64,000 nucleotides of DNA from Roseobacter fucihabitans (GCF_014337925.2 NZ_CP143423.1:588501-652500); one strand, 5' to 3'; numbered from the stretch's first letter, positions 28,122 to 39,049 are shown. Notes: generated by a model from the letters alone, not told the origin. Translations and numbers: made by a program.

Positions 28122-28839
28122 AGCCCTTCGTGCCGTCATCGCGGCGGCTCTTGGTGCGAGCCTTCTTGGTCTACCCGCCCATGCGGCATGCCGGCAGGCG
28201 CTCGCCATGGGCCTTGATGTCTCCGGTTCGGTCGATTTGCGTGAATATCGGCTGCAATTGGATGGTCTGATAACTGCCTTGAACCATCCGGATGTCGTGG
28301 CAGCGCTATTGGCGGCACCTGATGCCCCTGTGTCGCTATTGGTTTTTGAATGGAGCGGCCCGGTGGATCCATCTGTGCTGGTGCCTTGGACGCCGATCAA
28401 CAACGCTGCGGCCCTTCAAAATATCAGTGAGACACTCGCCACAACATCCCGACGCGATACCTCTCCTGGTACCGCCCTAGGCGAGGCAATGATGCTGGGC
28501 GCTCAATATCTGGATCAGCAGTCAGACTGCTGGAAACGAACGCTCGACATATCAGGTGACGGGCGATCAAATTCTGGTCCACGGCCCAGAGACGTGAAAC
28601 AGGCCATTGACGCGCGGGGCATCACCATCAATGCTTTGGTGATTGGGGCGGATACCCAAACTTCGGATCGCGACCAACAGTCAGACATTGCCGAATTGTC
28701 CTCCTATTTTGCCGCAGAGGTTATCACAGGTCCTGATGCATTTGTGCAGGTTTCGTTAGGGTATGAAGCCTATGCGGAGGCCATGACCGCCAAGCTGAAA
28801 AGAGAACTTGACGGTATGGCGATAGGACGGCTTCAGTAA
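28099..28839 (+). CDS. DUF1194 protein (VWA-like), paralog 2
   Basis: 246 aa, signal peptide about 1-29 (GASLLGLPAHAA). Same domain as its upstream neighbour: ALAMGLDVSGSVDLREYRLQ (MIDAS DxSxS), FEWSGPVDPSVLVPWTPI, SPGTALGEAMMLGAQ, LDISGDGRSNSGP. The two genes overlap, so they are probably made together. A third paralog lies at 55233-55919. Start GTG 28099 or ATG 28105. Confidence 0.82.
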   Translation: MIMAQKGKALRAVIAAALGASLLGLPAHAACRQALAMGLDVSGSVDLREYRLQLDGLITALNHPDVVAALLAAPDAPVSLLVFEWSGPVDPSVLVPWTPINNAAALQNISETLATTSRRDTSPGTALGEAMMLGAQYLDQQSDCWKRTLDISGDGRSNSGPRPRDVKQAIDARGITINALVIGADTQTSDRDQQSDIAELSSYFAAEVITGPDAFVQVSLGYEAYAEAMTAKLKRELDGMAIGRLQ

Positions 28840-29345
28840 ATATAGCGGATCTGGTCAGACCAGTAGCGCTCCATCCGTTTAAGAGATCGTGTGATATCAT
28901 CAATCCCGTCCGGGCCCAAAACGCCCTTGGCCTCCAGCCCATCCGCATGACGCGAGAAGAGGTCGGACACCACATTGCGCACTTTCTGCCCTTTGTCAGT
29001 CAGCTTCACGCGCACGGAGCGGCGATCAATCTCGCAACGTTGATGGTGCATGTAACCCATATCAACCAGCTTCTTGAGGTTGTAGCTCACGTTACTGCCC
29101 TGATAATATCCCCGGCTTTTCAATTCCCCGGCCGTCACCTCATTGTCGCCAATGTTGAAAAGCAACAAGGCCTGAACCGCATTGATCTCCAGGACGCCGA
29201 CACGTTCGAATTCATCCTTGATCACATCCAGCAGAAGACGGTGCAACCGCTCAACCAATGAAAGGGCCTCGAGGTAATTGACCATGAAGCCCTGAGACCG
29301 ATTGGTTTTGGGGGCATCCGTTGGAATAGGATCTTGTATGCTCAT
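28833..29345 (-). CDS. MarR-family regulator, LdtR-like
   Basis: 170 aa winged-helix regulator. LEINAVQALLLFNIGDNEVTAGELKSRG and GSNVSYNLKKLVDMGYM form the helix-turn-helix, followed by the wing with CEIDRRSVRVKLTDKGQ. It resembles the alphaproteobacterial LdtR group, reported to control an L,D-transpeptidase and osmotic-stress genes; that role here is inference. It converges on paralog 2 with a 7-bp overlap at the 3' ends. Confidence 0.8.
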   Translation of the reverse strand: MSIQDPIPTDAPKTNRSQGFMVNYLEALSLVERLHRLLLDVIKDEFERVGVLEINAVQALLLFNIGDNEVTAGELKSRGYYQGSNVSYNLKKLVDMGYMHHQRCEIDRRSVRVKLTDKGQKVRNVVSDLFSRHADGLEAKGVLGPDGIDDITRSLKRMERYWSDQIRYIY

Positions 29346-29438
29346 CTGCGCGCTCCGGCTCTTTTCAATTTGGCCAGAATTTGCGCTGAAAAAGCCAATA
29401 ATTCGTTAAACGAACAAAAAGAAGCCGAACGCTCTAGC

Positions 29439-29705
29439 TCAGATCTCGGTTTTCGGCAGTTGCGCGATAATCCGATCCATCAAGTGTCGATATTGCGCTG
29501 GCACAGTCGTTTGCCCGCTAACCCATTGATAAAGGTCATGATCGTTTTCGTTCAGCAGCGCATCATAGAGGCTCAATCCAGCATCGTCCATCGTGTCAAG
29601 GTTGGCTTGAGCGAATCTGTCTAAAATCAGATCCATTTCTTTGATACCACGCCGCATCGAACGCATCTTCAACCGCTTGACGCGGTGCTCATGCAACTCG
29701 TTCAT
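29439..29705 (-). CDS. sdhE: Succinate dehydrogenase assembly factor SdhE
   Basis: 88-aa SdhE/CptB protein that helps attach FAD covalently to SdhA. The motif RRGIKEMDLILDRFA carries the conserved RGxxE needed for flavinylation. DALLNENDHDLYQWVSG is the second conserved helix. Its client sdhA is in this same window at 56875. Its 5' end overlaps the 3' end of the XRE regulator by 17 nt. Confidence 0.88.
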   Translation of the reverse strand: MNELHEHRVKRLKMRSMRRGIKEMDLILDRFAQANLDTMDDAGLSLYDALLNENDHDLYQWVSGQTTVPAQYRHLMDRIIAQLPKTEI

Positions 29706-30096
29706 GCGCCTCGGCTTTCAAAGCGGCACGCAGCTTCTTCTCCAAACGCCCCAATTGCTCCACGCGGGCCTGCATATCCGCACGCAAGTCACGCATCTCG
29801 TTGAGGATTTCGGTGGCGGAGGCCGGAAGGCTTGCCTCCTCCATCGGCGCATCCAGGCCTTCGCCCTGCCCATTGATCAGCCACATCATAGACACGTTCA
29901 GCAAGCCTGCCATGATCGACAGGCGGTTGGCGCGCGGCTCGCTCAGATCGTTCTCCCAGGACCGCAGCGTGGCAACACGCACACCGAGACGACGGGCCAA
30001 TTGCGCTTGGGTCATCTCTGCGACTTCACGTGCTGCAGCGACCCGGTCTCCGAAGGTTGCAATCTCCGGGCTGTACCAGTCTTTCGTATCTTGCAT
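29689..30096 (-). CDS. XRE-family regulator
   Basis: 135 aa from ATG 30096, with GGAGAT upstream. HTH at about 15-70: TQAQLARRLGVRVATLRSWENDLSEPRANRLSIMAGLLNVSMMWL. The C-terminal part is a short coiled coil (EILNEMRDLRADMQARVEQLGRLEKKL). Divergent from the aminotransferase gene with an 87-bp gap. Target unknown. Confidence 0.8.
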   Translation of the reverse strand: MQDTKDWYSPEIATFGDRVAAAREVAEMTQAQLARRLGVRVATLRSWENDLSEPRANRLSIMAGLLNVSMMWLINGQGEGLDAPMEEASLPASATEILNEMRDLRADMQARVEQLGRLEKKLRAALKAEAHERVA

Positions 30097-30117
30097 GTGT
30101 GATCTCCTTCGCGATGA

Positions 30118-31386
<1,269 letters not shown>

Positions 31387-31391
31387 ATAAT

Positions 31392-31430
31392 CTCGCCTTG
31401 CGTTGTCTCGCAGAGCGCTTTCAAGGCGAG
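31392..31430 (+). terminator. Possible terminator hairpin after the aminotransferase gene
   Basis: Perfect 9-bp arms CTCGCCTTG and CAAGGCGAG with a 21-nt loop, 5 bp after the stop codon. There is no T run after it, so termination is uncertain. Confidence 0.35.
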
Positions 31431-31957
31431 GTCCGATCAGGATGTCCCGGTAGATTCAAGGCACGCTCACCTGCATGACGCCGAAGTGATCTATATTTGC
31501 GCCATTTGAGGGGCACCGGTAAAACACCTTCGATGCTTCATAAGTGTTTCAGATGTACAAAACGCATTGATCTACGAGCCGTTACCATGCGGCTTTAGCG
31601 GAAAGGGTCGAGGTTTTTGCCAAGGCAGAATGGCAGGGGTAATTGAGCGAAAAGATAGGGTTCTGTACAAGATCATCGCTCTTGCTAGGGCGCTTGCGGC
31701 AGATTACGGCGTCTTTGCCTGCCGGGCGTTGGATGAAGCCGGTTATCTGCCGGCCGCCCGCCTAAAAAATGGAGTTGCAGCTCACATCAACCGCTGACTA
31801 GCGAACCCGTCAAACTGGGGAGTTTTGAATTGCCGTTGACGGGCTATCAAATGCAGTTTCCAAAATACCAATGGTCCCATCAATGACAGGGTTAAGGGGC
31901 CGTCACATAATGCGGATCGAACAATCAACATTACGCTCGTTTGAAACTGTCAGCGAT
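31431..31957. other. Intergenic stretch, no gene supported
   Basis: A 76-codon frame beginning with TTG at 31567 has no family or ribosome site and I do not accept it. Nothing else is recognisable. The right side is the 3' end of the cold-shock gene. Confidence 0.4.
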
Positions 31958-32164
31958 TTACAAGAGCTTTAGAGCATCTGCCATCTGCCGACCATCGCGG
32001 CCCTCGGAAAGCTCAAAACTGACCCGTTGATCGTCCGCCAATCCGGTCAACCCAGATCGTTCTACAGCCGAGATATGTACGAATATATCGGACCCGCCAT
32101 CTTCAGGTGCAATAAATCCATAGCCTTTTGTTGTATTGAACCACTTTACGGTGCCGTTTGGCAT
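31958..32164 (-). CDS. Cold-shock domain protein (CspA family)
   Basis: 68 aa from ATG 32164: MPNGTVKWFNTTKGYGFI with RNP1 (KGYGFI) and RNP2 (DIFVHISAVE), the nucleic-acid-binding faces of the OB fold. Acts as an RNA chaperone. A longer frame from 32200 adds an unusual 12 residues; GGAGGCATGG just upstream of 32164 favours the shorter form. About 170 bp separates it from the divergent ArsC-like gene, room for the long 5' leader common in csp genes. Confidence 0.93.
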   Translation of the reverse strand: MPNGTVKWFNTTKGYGFIAPEDGGSDIFVHISAVERSGLTGLADDQRVSFELSEGRDGRQMADALKLL

Positions 32165-32338
32165 TGACCCCATGCCTCCTTGTTTCATTTCCAACCGCAT
32201 TGGTTGCCCAATGCCGCAACATCCTCACGTGTCTGTATGTTTCCCCTTTAAGAGATTGACCTTCGGCTGTAAAAATCAAGAAAAACGGGTTGGTTCGTCC
32301 AAAATTTTGGGCCAAATAGATAGAAATGAAAGAAAAAT

Positions 32339-32656
32339 ATGCGTTTATACGGGTTGAAGAACTGCGACACCTGCCGAAAGGCTTTAAAATCGCTACCTCA
32401 AGCTGAATTTGTTGATGTGCGTTCAGAGGGCGTGCCTCAAGGGATTCTGGAAGCTGCGCTGACGCAGTTTGGAGATGCTCTGCTTAATACGCGCTCGACA
32501 ACTTGGCGTGGATTGGATGCAACCGAACAGGCAAGGCCGCCCATGGACCTGTTGATTTCTCATCCAACCCTGATGAAAAGGCCGCTCATCGCTACCGAAC
32601 ATAAAATGTACCTGGGATGGACGGCAGTGACAAAAGAAGCGCTGGGTGTCGCGTAG
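32339..32656 (+). CDS. ArsC/Spx-family reductase-like protein
   Basis: 105-aa thioredoxin-fold protein. MRLYGLKNCDTCRKALKSLP has the CxxC of the Spx/YffB branch. KRPLIATEHKMYLGW near the end is the family substrate-loop region. It might be a glutathione-dependent thiol reductase; arsenate reduction is not certain for this branch. Converges on the DoxX gene with a 2-bp gap. Confidence 0.82.
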   Translation: MRLYGLKNCDTCRKALKSLPQAEFVDVRSEGVPQGILEAALTQFGDALLNTRSTTWRGLDATEQARPPMDLLISHPTLMKRPLIATEHKMYLGWTAVTKEALGVA

Positions 32657-32658
32657 CG

Positions 32659-33207
32659 TCATTCTCCTGCGAGGCGTTTTCGCAAAGCCGTGTCAAACGA
32701 AAGCGGCCCGGCCCCCTTGATGACCAACACAAAGAGAACAAACACCCAAAAACTTCTCTGATCCAGAATAACGCTGTTGGGAAAGCGGTCAAACCAGGCA
32801 CCAAAGGTCTCCAAGTGCTCCAGGCCGCCGTGACCAAAAAGATCCGTTAGAGATTGAACCACGATGAACCCGATCATCCCCAGCGCCGCGAGCCGTGTGA
32901 ATAGGCCCAAAACGATCAAAGCAGGCAAAATAAACTCCGCCCAGGTGCCGGAAACCACAACCGCCCAGTGGAATATGGTAAGCTGAGAGGTGTCATAGGT
33001 GACCGCCTCCATGGCTTTCGGAAAAATCTGCGCATAGGCGCCAACCGATGGCTGAAATAACCCGGCGATCCCATCCCCGAGTTTGGTCAGGCCTGAAACC
33101 CAAAAATACATCAAAAGAGTTGCCGCAAAAATGAAACGGGCAAGTGTTGGCAAGAGCCAATCCGCCTGCGACAGGCGCTGGGTTGCCGATGTATAGAGGG
33201 AGATCAT
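32659..33207 (-). CDS. DoxX-family membrane protein of the bufferin operon
   Basis: 182 aa with about four membrane segments (ATLLMYFWVSGLTKLGDG, FHWAVVVSGTWAEFILPALIVLGLFTRLAAL, LFVLVIKGAGPLSF). DoxX proteins often accompany DUF2282-DUF692-DUF2063 sets. It directly abuts bufC (stop of bufC at 33208). Role in the pathway is not known; a redox or transport function in the membrane is likely. Confidence 0.82.
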   Translation of the reverse strand: MISLYTSATQRLSQADWLLPTLARFIFAATLLMYFWVSGLTKLGDGIAGLFQPSVGAYAQIFPKAMEAVTYDTSQLTIFHWAVVVSGTWAEFILPALIVLGLFTRLAALGMIGFIVVQSLTDLFGHGGLEHLETFGAWFDRFPNSVILDQRSFWVFVLFVLVIKGAGPLSFDTALRKRLAGE

Positions 33208-33963
33208 TTACGTTTCCTTTGTCTTGAATTCAGTCAGGGCACCGGTTTGCAGCGCTTGCGTCAATGCTTGGGTGAGATCAAAATCCGGCAGGGTTTGAGC
33301 CGTTTTTTCCACAGCCTCGCCAAAGGCGACGCCGCGCGCCAGGTGGTCCAGCCAGATCGAAGCACCAGGCGCAAGTAACACGGGCGTCGGATCGAAGGAG
33401 GGCCGCGTAATCATCACGTCCTGAGCCACCGAGCGCGGGGCCGGGGCGTCTTTTTCAAAATTCTTGCGCCAGATATCGTGTAGTGGCCAGCGTGAGCGCA
33501 AAATGAAGGTCGAAGGTGCCAATGAAAACCTGAGCGACAAAAGCTGCCCCGGCGCATTGTTGAATACGCCTGGATCAATTGGACCGGAATCTGCGGCGTG
33601 ATAAGACTGGCGCATGGCAAGATCGAGGCGGGCGCAATCCGCAAGATATCCGGTTCCAGATAGCGGTAAAAAGCTCTCCAGAAAGCGGGGAAATTCAGCC
33701 CCGTAAAACATCATGAGTGGCGATTGTGGCGGGTGTTCTCTGACGTAGATCGCCGCAACCTTGGCGAATGTGCTCCCTCCTAACAATCTGTTAACCAACG
33801 GAAATCCCGAGTGGAGTGCATCCATCAAGGATGTGACGACGTTATTGCGGTAAACTGAAAACCTGTTTCCGGCACCCTGCGATCCAGGCGACAACACCCC
33901 CTCGGGCACGTCAGCGTTTGGATCCAGTACCGCCGCACGAAAGTCCGATTGGGACACGTTCAT
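33208..33963 (-). CDS. bufC: BufC-like protein (DUF2063), RiPP partner protein
   Basis: 251 aa from ATG 33963. The N-terminal DUF2063 domain ([42 protein letters not shown]) is described as DNA-binding in older annotation, but in bufferin clusters BufC acts with the MNIO enzyme, probably for substrate binding. It overlaps bufB by 4 nt. Intact. Confidence 0.82.
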   Translation of the reverse strand: MNVSQSDFRAAVLDPNADVPEGVLSPGSQGAGNRFSVYRNNVVTSLMDALHSGFPLVNRLLGGSTFAKVAAIYVREHPPQSPLMMFYGAEFPRFLESFLPLSGTGYLADCARLDLAMRQSYHAADSGPIDPGVFNNAPGQLLSLRFSLAPSTFILRSRWPLHDIWRKNFEKDAPAPRSVAQDVMITRPSFDPTPVLLAPGASIWLDHLARGVAFGEAVEKTAQTLPDFDLTQALTQALQTGALTEFKTKET

Positions 33964-34805
33964 GAGACCGTGTAAAGAGCATGAGAGGCGCGCGTCGCCT
34001 CTTTGCGCAACGTGGGCCAGTCGGGGACGTCTGTGTCCCATTCAACCAGAACCGGCCTTGGACCGGCATTGGCGAGTGTGTAGTTGAGCAGGGCCCAAAC
34101 CGGATCGACAACGGGCTTGGCATGGCTGTCGATCAGCAAAGGCGCGCCCTGATCATCCATGTCCTCATCATGCCCGCCAACGTGAATTTCACCCACTGCA
34201 TGAAGCGGGAAGGCGTCGATATAGGATTGCACGGACAACCCCAGATTGGTGGCGGAAATGAAGACATTATTCACATCCAAAAGCAGACCGCATCCGGTGC
34301 GGCGTACCAATTCGGACAGGAAATCAGTTTCCGACCATGTGCTTTGCGCAAAGGACAAATAGCTTGAAGGGTTTTCCAGCAGCATTTGGCATCCAAGAAC
34401 CGATTGCACCTGGTCAATATGCTCGGCAACGCGGGCTAGGGTCGTGTTGGTATAGGGTAGGGGCAGCAGGTCGTTCAAAAAGACACCGTCATGTGTGGAC
34501 CATGCCAGGTGTTCGGAAAAACTGGCGGGTCGCGACCAGTCCCAAAGGCGTTTCAGGCGTTTGAGATGTTGCTGATCCAGCGCGCTTTCGCCCCCAATAC
34601 TGAGGCCCACGCCATGGATGGACAGGCTGAAGTCTTCGCATAAGGCGCGAAGTTGCGCGAGCGGACGTCCACCATCACCCATATAGTTTTCGGCGTGAAC
34701 CTCGATCCACTCAACCGGGCCGGGGTCGGCGCGCAGGTCATCAAAATGTTGTGGCTTGTAACCAACGCCGGGCGCGCACGGCAGGCTGGAGGAGTGATCT
34801 AGCAT
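33960..34805 (-). CDS. bufB: MNIO-family RiPP-modifying enzyme (DUF692), BufB-like
   Basis: 281-aa TIM-barrel enzyme of the multinuclear non-haem iron oxidative (MNIO) family, which modifies Cys residues of peptide precursors. Motifs: [76 protein letters not shown]. The His/Glu/Asp/Asn residues of these motifs bind the iron ions. It follows the precursor gene by 89 bp, with a perfect hairpin in between. Confidence 0.9.
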   Translation of the reverse strand: MLDHSSSLPCAPGVGYKPQHFDDLRADPGPVEWIEVHAENYMGDGGRPLAQLRALCEDFSLSIHGVGLSIGGESALDQQHLKRLKRLWDWSRPASFSEHLAWSTHDGVFLNDLLPLPYTNTTLARVAEHIDQVQSVLGCQMLLENPSSYLSFAQSTWSETDFLSELVRRTGCGLLLDVNNVFISATNLGLSVQSYIDAFPLHAVGEIHVGGHDEDMDDQGAPLLIDSHAKPVVDPVWALLNYTLANAGPRPVLVEWDTDVPDWPTLRKEATRASHALYTVS

Positions 34806-34849
34806 CTCGGCTCTCCACTTTTTCGCGTCAGCTCAAAAATATCGTCGCC

Positions 34850-34880
34850 CTTGTTCAGCCGTTAGGCACGGCTGAACAAG
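34850..34880 (-). promoter_or_regulatory. Hairpin between precursor and enzyme genes of the bufferin operon
   Basis: Perfect 13-bp arms (CTTGTTCAGCCGT with its complement) and a 5-nt loop TAGGC or its complement. In the operon direction a run of five T follows about 10 nt after the stem. It may be a leaky terminator or an RNA-processing/stability element raising bufA over bufB. Confidence 0.65.
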
Positions 34881-34894
34881 CGTCTCGTCAGAGT

Positions 34895-35197
34895 TTAAGC
34901 AGGCAGGTCGCGTTGCAACTCTTCCAGAGAGCCTTCGCGATCTGTCCCGTCTGCCATTGCAGGCAGATCAATCTCAGCACAGGTTCCCGCGTCAACCAGC
35001 GTCCAGGCGTTGCCTTGATAATCAACAGTGGAGGTTCCGGCACATGTGGTTCCCGGACCCGCGGCGCAATCATTCGCACCGGCGAGTGAAATCCCGTAAC
35101 ATTTTTCTTTGGCTGCCGCTTGAACGGTCGTCGTCTGTGCTGCCATTGCGGCGGCCACGGCACCGGCAATTGCTACTGTTTTCATTGTGCTGGACAT
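34895..35197 (-). CDS. bufA: Bufferin precursor peptide (DUF2282), BufA1-like
   Basis: 100 aa from ATG 35197 ([12 protein letters not shown]). A signal peptide spans about 1-28 ([15 protein letters not shown]). The core holds four Cys: [36 protein letters not shown] and DAGTCAEI. These match the conserved Cys layout of BufA1 proteins, which MNIO enzymes convert in part to thiooxazoles and which bind copper in the periplasm in Caulobacter. An in-frame upstream ATG at 35242 is unlikely. Confidence 0.85.
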   Translation of the reverse strand: MSSTMKTVAIAGAVAAAMAAQTTTVQAAAKEKCYGISLAGANDCAAGPGTTCAGTSTVDYQGNAWTLVDAGTCAEIDLPAMADGTDREGSLEELQRDLPA

Positions 35198-35242
35198 ATA
35201 TTTATTCCCTTGTTGCTGACCATAACGGTCTTTCATATGCAA

Positions 35243-35589
35243 AACCTAACTGTTGTGACGCTGCTTTTCCACTCACGAGCGGGTGTTTCACAGAGGTGTT
35301 AGCAAAAAATGTGTATTTGTGGGAATTCCCTGGGTCATTCGCCGTGTTTGCGCCGTGTTTGTTACAAAAAAGAGCTGTAAATGGCAGTGTTCAATGGGGC
35401 CTTTGTAAATGTTGCAGAGCAGCGACAATTGGTTTTGACACCCTTCAAATTCTTAATACAATAAAATCAATATGTTGTAGGTCGGAGAATTACAGGGGTT
35501 TTGACACTTTTGCTTCTATTAGGATGTATTTGAAGCGGAGAGCGAATAAGCTCGTGAAATAATATGTAATGAAATCAATGTTTGCCGAA
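35243..35589. other. Intergenic, AT-rich, no gene seen
   Basis: No credible coding frame. The bases near 35205-35270 must hold the bufA promoter. The remainder is AT-rich and may belong to the phage-like remnant to the right. Confidence 0.4.
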
Positions 35590-36132
35590 TTATTTCGGCA
35601 ACCTTTTAGTATACGGTTTACGCTCGAAAATTTTCGAAAAATCAGATTGAATACCGCTGTTGAAGGCGGCTTCGCAGATCGATTTAAAATTACGTTCGAA
35701 GTGTCTCTTTGGGCGGCTCGCATTTCCTGCTTGGGTGTTCACAACCGACATAAAGTCCAACATGGCAGCCGCCGCGATATCAGCGTGGCTAATTCCATTT
35801 ATCTGGTACAAATCGCCGTTGAATGCTTCTGGGGTATCTTCGGCAAGTGGCATTAATTCTGACAGCAACCGTATCACCACAGAATGACAGAACAGCGCAT
35901 AATCTTCTGTTCGGAATTCGGGGGCCAGATGTTCGTCAGATCGACCAATAAGCCAGTTGATGCTTACACCCATCCCCTCAGCTATTGAACAGATTGCGTC
36001 TAGGCCCGGTCTTTGAGGTTTTATGTGCTTTATCTAGTTCTCAAGCGACCGTTTTGGAAGGCCGCACTGAGCCGCCACCTCTTGTAGAGTGACGCCATAG
36101 TATTCCTGAAGCGCGCGTAGCTTCCTTGATAC
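35590..36132 (-). pseudogene. XRE/Cro-CI type regulator with in-frame stop
   Basis: Read leftwards from about 36126: RKLRALQEYYGVTLQEVAAQ then CGLPKRSLEN, an amber TAG, then IKHIKPQRPGLDAICSIAEG and GMGVSINWLIGRSDEHL. This is a continuous helix-turn-helix repressor of the P22 C2/CI type broken by one stop where an aromatic residue is expected. The frame also lacks a good start codon. The C-terminal 127 residues remain open to 35590. It looks like a dead phage-type repressor. Confidence 0.65.
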
Positions 36133-36204
36133 ACCTTATGAGGTTCCCTTGTCAGCTACCAACACCGCCAAAGGTGAAAAAATGCCCATTATATTAATAT
36201 TCAG

Positions 36205-36396
36205 ATGGCGTTTATGTTCAAAGGCTCTTCGCTTCACGCGTGGTGTAGAGACAGGCTGGCCAAATGCCTCTATGCCCAAGGTCTGTCCATCGCGGCAATC
36301 TCGCGCCGGTTGCGCGTTACCGACACGATAACGCGCCGCTATGTCAACTGCACCAACCTTCCAGGGACCGGGCGGCGCTTTGACGGTCACAGATGA
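36205..36396 (+). CDS. Small helix-turn-helix protein or fragment, 63 aa
   Basis: The segment RLAKCLYAQGLSIAAISRRLRVTDTITRRYV has the pattern of the helix-turn-helix found in resolvases and phage regulators. No good ribosome site, and length is short. Divergent from the broken XRE gene and followed by the broken gene at 36453, so probably part of the same phage-like remnant. Confidence 0.35.
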   Translation: MAFMFKGSSLHAWCRDRLAKCLYAQGLSIAAISRRLRVTDTITRRYVNCTNLPGTGRRFDGHR

Positions 36397-36452
36397 ATGC
36401 GAAGCGCTGGGGATAGCGCCACGCGGTTGCTCAGGGAACATCGCGCGATGCG

Positions 36453-36833
36453 ATGACGGATAGCGAAATCAGAGGCCTCATCGCAGAACTTGAGCGCGAG
36501 CAGGGCAAGCTTGCTCCTATCGTGGCAAAGCTCAAAGAGGGGATCGACGGCTTGAAGGCCCTGTTAAAACCATCTTCGAAAGGTGTTAAAACGCCCTTGA
36601 AAGCCCCTTCGCATGCCGCCCGCCACTTGCGCGAACACCGCCCCGGACGCCCCTCCAAGATCGACAGCGACCCGGAGCTGCATGCGTTCATCAACGCGCG
36701 TATCGACACAATGACTTTCCCGGCGCTGGAAAAAGCGGTTGCAAAGAAGTTCCCGCCCAACCGCCGCGTCGGCAAGAACGCCATTCACCAGTGATGGCAA
36801 AACCAATCCAGCCCCCCCCAAATCCCATCCTGA
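36453..36833 (+). pseudogene. Phage-type DNA-binding hypothetical protein with late nonsense codon
   Basis: First frame to TGA 36792-36794. The N-terminal half is a coiled coil (AELEREQGKLAPIVAKLKEG). The C-terminal part, GRPSKIDSDPELHAFINARI, TFPALEKAVAKKFPPNRRVG, KNAIHQ, resembles a small DNA-binding domain seen in Roseobacter phage-like islands that I recall ending HRWW. Here the codon after HQ is TGA, and the frame goes on WQNQSSPPQ to a stop at 36831-36833. One G-to-A change from TGG explains it. Confidence 0.5.
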
Positions 36834-36911
36834 ATAGCCCGTGGTCACCGAGGATCCTCCGGTATCAAAACCAAGTGATTACCCGTGTCAATAATAATTG
36901 TAACTATACAG

Positions 36912-38858
36912 TTACAATAGATCGGGGGGCGTTGCTTCGATTGCTAGGGCTTTTGAAACCTCATCCAGCGATTGGACGCGGGTTTGCTTTTCTCCCAAAC
37001 GCCTCACGGTGACGCTGCGCTCCTCAACCTCTCGCGCGCCAACGGCAAGGATCACGGGGACCTTGCCAACCGAATGCTCGCGCACCTTATAGTTGATCTT
37101 TTCGTTGCGGATGTCGGCCTCCGCCCGTACGCCCGCCGCGCGCAACTCATCCACCACCTCCAGAACATAGTCATCCGCATCCGAAATAATCGAGGCGACA
37201 ACCACCTGCCGCGGCGCCAGCCAGAACGGGAGTTTTCCGGCGGAGTTTTCGATCAAAATCCCGATGAACCGTTCAAACGATCCCAAACAGGCACGGTGCA
37301 ACATATAGGGGCGGTGTTTGGCACCATCCTCCGCAATATAGGTCGCATCAAGGCGTTCGGGCAGGTTTGGATCCACCTGAAACGTGCCGCATTGCCATTC
37401 GCGGCCAATCGCATCCGTCAGCTTGAAATCCAGTTTCGGCCCGTAAAATGCGCCTTCGCCCGCATCCAGCGTATAGGGGTGTCCGGTCGCCTTGATTGCG
37501 TTTTCCAATGCGGCCTCGACATGGTCCCAGCTTTCCTCGGACCCGACACGTTTTTCGGGCCGTGTGGCAAACATGATCTCGAAACTTTCAAAACCAAGGT
37601 CCTGATAAACCGAGGACAGATACGTGATGAAGGCCGCACATTCCGCCTCAATCTGATCCTCGCGACAGAAGATATGCCCGTCATCCTGGGTAAAGCCGCG
37701 CACGCGCATAATGCCATGCAGAGCGCCCGAGGGTTCATACCTGTTACAGGAACCGAATTCGGCCATGCGCAGCGGCAGGTCGCGATAGGATTTCAGCCCC
37801 TGATTAAATATCTGCACGTGGCAGGGGCAATTCATCGGTTTCAGCGCATTGACCGCCTTTTCGCGGGCGTGTTCCTCGTCGACCTCAACGATGAACATAT
37901 GTTCCTGATATTTATCCCAATGCCCGGAGGCTTCCCACAGCTTGCGGTCCACGACCTGCGGCGTGTTCACCTCGACATATCCGGCGGCACGTTGTTTGCG
38001 GCGCATGTAATCCTGCAAGGTGGTGTAAATCGACCAGCCGTTGGGGTGCCAGAACACCTGGCCTGGGGCCTCTTCCTGCATGTGGTAGAGGTCCATTTCG
38101 CGGCCCAGTTTGCGGTGATCGCGCTTGGCGGCCTCCTCCAGCATGTTGAGGTGCGCGCGCAGTTTTTCTTTGCCGGTAAAGGCGACCCCGTAAATCCGTT
38201 GCAACATCGCGCGATCACTGTCGCCACGCCAATAGGCCCCGGCGATAGACATCAGCTTAAAGGCATCCCCCGGCACTTGCCCGGTATGTTGCAAATGCGG
38301 CCCGCGGCACAGGTCCTGCCAATCGCCATGCCAATACATGCGTAGTGGCTCATCACCCGGAATCGAATCGATCAATTCGACTTTATAGGGCTCGCCTTTA
38401 TCCTCGTAATGCTGGACCGCACGCGCGCGGTCCCAGACCTCGGTGCGCACGGGATCACGTTTGTTGATGATTTCTTTCATCTTTTTCTCAATGAGGCCAA
38501 GGTCCTCGGGCGTGAAAGGCTCCTTGCGGTCAAAATCATAATACCACCCGTCCTTGATCACGGGGCCAATGGTCACCTGCGTATCGGGCCAGATCTCCTG
38601 CACGGCGCGCGCCATGATATGCGCCAGATCATGGCGCACCAGCTCATTGGCCTGCGCCTCGTCCTGCAGCGTGTGGAGCGCGATGCTGGCATCGGCGTTG
38701 ATCGGCCATGCCAGATCAAAATGCACGCCATTCACTGTTGCGCTGATCGCTTTCTTGCGCAGGGAGGTCGAGATGCTGGCAGCCACATCGCCCGCAGTCA
38801 CACCCACAGGGTAGTCGCGGCTGTTACCGTCGGGAAAAGTCAGAGAGATTTGGGCCAT
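36912..38858 (-). CDS. thrS: Threonyl-tRNA synthetase
   Basis: 648-aa class II synthetase that charges tRNA-Thr. N-terminal TGS domain (1-65; [19 protein letters not shown]), an editing domain with [11 protein letters not shown] and the later [14 protein letters not shown] motif, a catalytic core with [28 protein letters not shown] (zinc Cys), [17 protein letters not shown] and [17 protein letters not shown], and an anticodon-binding domain at the end. Intact and normal length. Confidence 0.97.
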   Translation of the reverse strand: MAQISLTFPDGNSRDYPVGVTAGDVAASISTSLRKKAISATVNGVHFDLAWPINADASIALHTLQDEAQANELVRHDLAHIMARAVQEIWPDTQVTIGPVIKDGWYYDFDRKEPFTPEDLGLIEKKMKEIINKRDPVRTEVWDRARAVQHYEDKGEPYKVELIDSIPGDEPLRMYWHGDWQDLCRGPHLQHTGQVPGDAFKLMSIAGAYWRGDSDRAMLQRIYGVAFTGKEKLRAHLNMLEEAAKRDHRKLGREMDLYHMQEEAPGQVFWHPNGWSIYTTLQDYMRRKQRAAGYVEVNTPQVVDRKLWEASGHWDKYQEHMFIVEVDEEHAREKAVNALKPMNCPCHVQIFNQGLKSYRDLPLRMAEFGSCNRYEPSGALHGIMRVRGFTQDDGHIFCREDQIEAECAAFITYLSSVYQDLGFESFEIMFATRPEKRVGSEESWDHVEAALENAIKATGHPYTLDAGEGAFYGPKLDFKLTDAIGREWQCGTFQVDPNLPERLDATYIAEDGAKHRPYMLHRACLGSFERFIGILIENSAGKLPFWLAPRQVVVASIISDADDYVLEVVDELRAAGVRAEADIRNEKINYKVREHSVGKVPVILAVGAREVEERSVTVRRLGEKQTRVQSLDEVSKALAIEATPPDLL

Positions 38859-39049
38859 CTTGGGCGCTCCTCGTCAGTTTGGCGCCTACGAGACGCCCGG
38901 TTGCGGGTTGGTTTTGGCTGGCACATGACGTTTGCGGGGCCGACTGTCAAGCGAGCGCTACATATGTATACCGAAGAATACGTTGACTGCGACACATCCT
39001 GTGTTAAATCCGACAAAGTAGCCACAATCTGAAGCCGAAGGATTTCCTG

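Noticed and set aside
31392..31430. Treating the 9-bp hairpin as a strong terminator
   Set aside because: No T tract follows, so it is kept only as a low-confidence feature.
31567..31797. A 76-codon open frame starting with TTG in the gap after the aminotransferase gene
   Set aside because: No family, no ribosome site and composition unlike the neighbours.
36972..38345. 457-codon plus-strand frame over thrS
   Set aside because: Antisense of thrS; no family.
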